From JANRLJ01 sp034437895 (lineage in GTDB: Bacteria; Chloroflexota; Anaerolineae; Aggregatilineales; Phototrophicaceae), in NCBI GenBank assembly GCA_034437895.1, contig DAOTTO010000029.1:1-8145 (forward strand): 8,145 nt of DNA. The letters are read 5' to 3'. Under the pieces are notes generated by a model. That model was not told where the DNA came from, searched no databases, and worked only from the letters and a program-made list of their open reading frames with translations. Both the position numbers and the translations under genes were made by a program. Positions 7,477-8,145 of this stretch are shown here, piece after piece (positions within the stretch are counted from its first letter, which is position 1; each line of letters opens with the position of its first letter).

Positions 7477-7587
7477 GGCGGCTTGTGCCGATGCAGGCAT
7501 AGAGGGCCAAGCGATTGCCAAGCCAATAATACAAAAGAGACCGATGGCGAGCAGTCGGTTAAAGTGTCGTCTTAAAGAATAGGTCAT
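5863..7587 (-). CDS. Segment 1: signal peptide, first CSLREA beta-helix and first Ig-like domain (574 aa up to TAA)
   Basis: This is the N-terminal part of the giant surface protein and the only part that a stop-respecting ribosome would make from the ATG at 7587. Residues 1-36 are a Sec signal peptide. F38-L-V-N opens the first unit, and C63-S-L-R-A-A-I is the CSLREA motif with Ala in place of the usual Glu. Residues about 90-375 form beta-helix turns with GGAI.N corners and ITNTTFSGN strands. SPALEAG...CDMGAIE (ending at residue 436) closes the helix. Residues from about 441 are an Ig-like domain with DVTNPANYRIV, a Cys pair (C514, C555) and a truncated LDGTAAD end. The ORF stops six residues short of the conserved DYLRNF that ends this domain in other copies. 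A product ending here would have an incomplete last domain. I chose the ATG because it is followed directly by the signal peptide. No strong Shine-Dalgarno precedes it; the nearest purine run, AGGG, lies 14 bases upstream. Confidence 0.9.
   Translation of the reverse strand: MTYSLRRHFNRLLAIGLFCIIGLAIAWPSMPASAQAAFLVNSTADTADTNVGNGLCADLNGACSLRAAIMEANALAGTEVITLPAGTYEIAQSGTNDDEDYRGDYDITGSFTLNGAGSATTIIQPISTINYYTRIFEVRTSGSITINGVTLRGIVGSSGGGLLIYNQGAVSLNDAILRDTVSDGAVSYGGAILNSGTLNIAHATFTHMRSRVEGGAIYNEAAGVVTITDSAFFDNEALGSYSTNGGAIANYGGQLTITNTTFSGNRSGGSGAAIISHGATANTSLNNVTIVNNTSNHDAVGGEYASAIRGSGGGSFTIKNSIVANNYGWFNNAPDLTQEKNCLGDFISEGHNLFGGTQTCVFTGDTATHIINGTIHLGALNTAGAAGTQSHRLLFGSPALEAGNNATCATTDQTGNTRPLDSDSSSTATCDMGAIEMSDTYAPRVAAVNTIPDTGDGLLTENESTALDLTHLILSFDHAMFNPAGDISVDDVTNPANYRIVRAGANSSIDTTTCAASPVGDDVTTAVYDGASGQVTLALNVGGGLPNSAYRVVVCGALRRPAPTNLSLDGTAAD
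7480..7587 (-). other. Sec signal peptide of the giant surface protein
   Basis: The first 36 residues have a basic n-region (MTYSLRRHFNR), a long hydrophobic core (LLAIGLFCIIGLAIAW) and a polar c-region PSMPASAQA. Signal peptidase I could cut after ASA (residue 34) or AQA (residue 36). The Cys in the core is not followed by a lipobox-type end, so a lipoprotein is unlikely. This shows export through Sec and supports 7587 as the true start. Confidence 0.85.
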
Positions 7588-7623
7588 AGTTAATTGAATA
7601 ACCCTATATCTAACTAACTTATT

Positions 7624-7634
7624 GATGTTACATC
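7624..7634. promoter_or_regulatory. Short perfect palindrome GATGT-T-ACATC, possible operator
   Basis: Five-base inverted arms around one central base lie just downstream of the candidate -10 and about 37 bases before the surface-protein ATG, where a repressor could act. The arms are short enough to occur by chance in A/T-rich DNA. Confidence 0.2.
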
Positions 7635-7637
7635 TTT

Positions 7638-7643
7638 ATTTTA
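7638..7643 (-). promoter_or_regulatory. Possible -10 element (TAAAAT) for the giant surface-protein gene
   Basis: On the minus strand TAAAAT matches the TATAAT consensus at five of six bases and lies about 50 bases before the start codon. This would give a leader of roughly 40 bases. No good TTGACA-like -35 is seen 16-18 bases upstream, so this is a weak prediction from composition and position. Confidence 0.25.
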
Positions 7644-7810
7644 CCTCTTAATGGAAGAGAATAAACGAAATAATTTCCGAAAAATGCGTATAGACGAGGT
7701 TAGAAAACTGTTATTCAAAAAAGTGGCGGCGGGTTGACTCCCAATGTACAAAAATAATTCAATTGCCCCTAATTGCTACATTAAACATCACAACCGATAT
7801 GACACTGCGG

Positions 7811-7817
7811 AAAAGGA
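7811..7817 (+). promoter_or_regulatory. Ribosome binding site of the kinase remnant
   Basis: AAAAGGA ends 8 bases before the ATG at 7825. It is the best Shine-Dalgarno match in the intergenic region. It supports 7825 as the ancestral kinase start although the frame is stopped six codons later. Confidence 0.5.
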
Positions 7818-7824
7818 TGCCAGT

Positions 7825-8050
7825 ATGGACGTAAATATCAGCTAGAACATTAAAGGGTACGATCTGCGTGAAAGAATCGGGGCGGGGGTTTGGCGCGGTT
7901 TACAAAGCCTATCAAAGTACCGTCGGGCGCGAAGTCGCCATCAAAATTATTCTGCCTGAGCTTGCCAGCCAGCCCGAATTTATCCGGCGCTTTGAAGGCG
8001 AAGCCCAACTTGTCGCCCGTTTGGAGCATCTTGCAAGTGCTTACCACTAA
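7825..8050 (+). pseudogene. Serine/threonine protein kinase (Hanks type), N-terminal remnant, decayed
   Basis: The frame from the ATG at 7825 reads MDVNIS-stop-NIKGYDLRERIGAG. A shift of frame at the G-run near 7885-7888 then gives FGAVYKAYQSTVGREVAIKIILPE...FIRRFEGEAQLVARLEH. This is the start of the N-lobe of a eukaryote-like bacterial kinase: strand beta-1, the glycine loop (GAGxFGAV), the VAIK lysine, and the alpha-C helix with Glu in FEGEAQ. Three lesions are visible: TAG at codon 7 (7843-7845), loss of two bases in the glycine loop (GAGGFG expected), and an abrupt change after LEH at 8029, where HPHIV-like sequence is expected. The catalytic HRD and DFG motifs are gone, so it cannot be an active kinase. 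The apparent GTG-start ORF at 7868-8050 is only the downstream part. Intact relatives, common as paralogues in Chloroflexota, end in sensor or beta-propeller domains that are not present here. Confidence 0.85.
8030..8037. other. Junction where kinase homology ends, marked by CTTGCAAG palindrome
   Basis: Kinase-like coding ends with the His codon at 8027-8029. The next eight bases form a perfect palindrome, and the following sequence has no kinase character. This is the likely breakpoint of a deletion or insertion. No transposase, target duplication or terminal repeat can be shown in the bases available. Confidence 0.4.
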
Positions 8051-8142
8051 TCGCTTGTCCAATCTCCTGCTAAAAGTTCGGCTTGTTGGATTACTGTGTC
8101 GGTTGCGACTTCTTGTAGGTCAGAAAAATCCTTTACTCCCCT
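8047..8142 (-). CDS. Possible 3' tail of another minus-strand gene (31 codons plus TAG)
   Basis: On the minus strand the frame from 8142 to the TAG at 8049-8047 reads GVKDFSDLQEVATDTVIQQAELLAGDWTSD after one Arg. This is an acidic, helix-like peptide that looks like a real protein end. There is no start codon in it, and a TGA in the same frame lies at the very edge (8145-8143). If genuine, it is either the end of a disrupted gene or joined to an upstream part by a frameshift in the GGGGAG stretch near 8137-8141. I do not recognise the family. It tail-faces the kinase remnant and overlaps its accidental end by four bases. Confidence 0.25.
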   Translation of the reverse strand, partial: RGVKDFSDLQEVATDTVIQQAELLAGDWTSD

Positions 8143-8145
8143 TCA

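Larger units (their letters stand above)
1..7587 (-). pseudogene. Giant secreted CSLREA / beta-helix / Ig-like repeat protein gene, interrupted by two in-frame TAA codons, 3' end outside window
   Basis: Reading from the ATG at 7587 in one frame gives 2529 codons to the window edge, with only two stops (codons 575 and 967) and no frameshift. The product has a signal peptide (residues 1-36), then repeating units of CSLREA start, parallel beta-helix, choice-of-anchor-Q-like closing segment and Ig-like domain. CSLREA cysteines are residues 63, 613, 1110, 1617 and 2447. Ig-like domains lie roughly at 441-588, 938-1086, 1446-1592, 1978-2129, 2133-2272 and 2278-2421. Such proteins in Chloroflexota and other large-genome bacteria are exported. 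An adhesin, matrix or glycan-binding role is usually guessed and is not proven here. No catalytic motif is visible. No C-terminal anchor can be judged, because the gene runs off the left edge. Both stops fall inside Ig-like domains whose halves match the other copies, so I treat the three pieces as one gene. It may be recently inactivated, read through, or hit by consensus errors. Confidence 0.8.
7588..7824. other. A/T-rich divergent intergenic region between surface-protein gene and kinase remnant
   Basis: These 237 bases separate the ATG of the minus-strand gene (7587) from the ATG of the plus-strand kinase remnant (7825). The stretch is clearly richer in A and T than both genes and must hold the promoters of both. 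No tRNA or other RNA gene and no obvious strong hairpin terminator is seen. For the plus strand I find no convincing -35/-10 pair. Confidence 0.6.

Noticed and set aside
1..7587. Organism-wide reassignment of TAA to glutamine
   Set aside because: Many ordinary CAA and CAG codons occur in the frame and only two TAA in 2529 codons. A recoded genome would show many more.
1..7587. CRISPR array or short tandem DNA repeats
   Set aside because: The repetition is at protein level with about 25-residue and 500-residue periods. No identical short direct repeats with unique spacers are present.
7651..7737. Plus-strand small ORF of 28 codons, strongly basic (starts MEENKRNNFRK)
   Set aside because: It has no Shine-Dalgarno (the upstream bases are ACCTCTTA) and lies in the promoter region of the opposite gene. 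A/T-rich DNA gives Lys and Asn codons by chance.
7734..7758. TTGACT followed by AATAAT as a plus-strand promoter for the kinase
   Set aside because: The hexamers are decent, but the spacing is only 13 bases, outside the usual 16-18.
7850..8062. Minus-strand ORF of 70 codons
   Set aside because: It is the reverse shadow of the kinase remnant, whose plus-strand reading has VAIK and glycine-loop motifs.

Overview
The window is almost entirely one very large minus-strand gene for a secreted, repeat-built surface protein, followed on the right by the wreck of a plus-strand serine/threonine kinase gene. The kinase remnant (IKGYDLRERIGAG...FGAVYKAYQ...VAIKIILPE) and the CSLREA/parallel beta-helix/Ig-like architecture are the style I associate with large-genome Chloroflexota (Anaerolineae-like). 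That assignment is an inference from family resemblance.

Region 1-7587 (minus strand). Translated from the ATG at 7587, one single frame stays open to the left window edge: 2529 codons, interrupted only by two TAA codons, at 5865-5863 and 4689-4687. There is no frameshift anywhere. The product starts with a Sec signal peptide and is made of repeating units. Each unit has a Cys-containing CSLREA start, a right-handed beta-helix of about 25-residue turns (GGAIYN...ITNS.F..N), a closing segment of the choice-of-anchor Q type (DQRG..R....CD.GAFE), and one or more Ig-like (Big_5/SbsA-like) domains. Five CSLREA starts (Cys at 7401, 5751, 4260, 2739, 249) and six Ig-like domains are visible. The fourth unit carries three Ig-like domains in a row and the fifth unit runs off the window. 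An ordinary gene caller would split this into three ORFs (5863-7587, 4687-5832, 1-4662), but the domains cross both stops without a break. The first stop sits where three other repeat copies have glutamine.

Region 7588-7824 is an A/T-rich divergent intergenic stretch with a plausible -10 element and a short perfect palindrome upstream of the surface-protein gene.

Region 7825-8050 (plus strand) is a kinase pseudogene. It has a good ribosome binding site and ATG, then an in-frame TAG at codon 7, a 2-base loss in the G-run of the glycine-rich loop, and an abrupt end after the alpha-C helix at 8029. From about 8030 to 8145 the sequence is unrelated and may hold the 3' tail of another minus-strand gene.

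The beta-helix protein was probably exported and displayed or released at the cell surface as an adhesin-like or matrix protein. The window does not show its anchor. Whether it is still made at full length depends on the two TAA codons, which are the main puzzle here.
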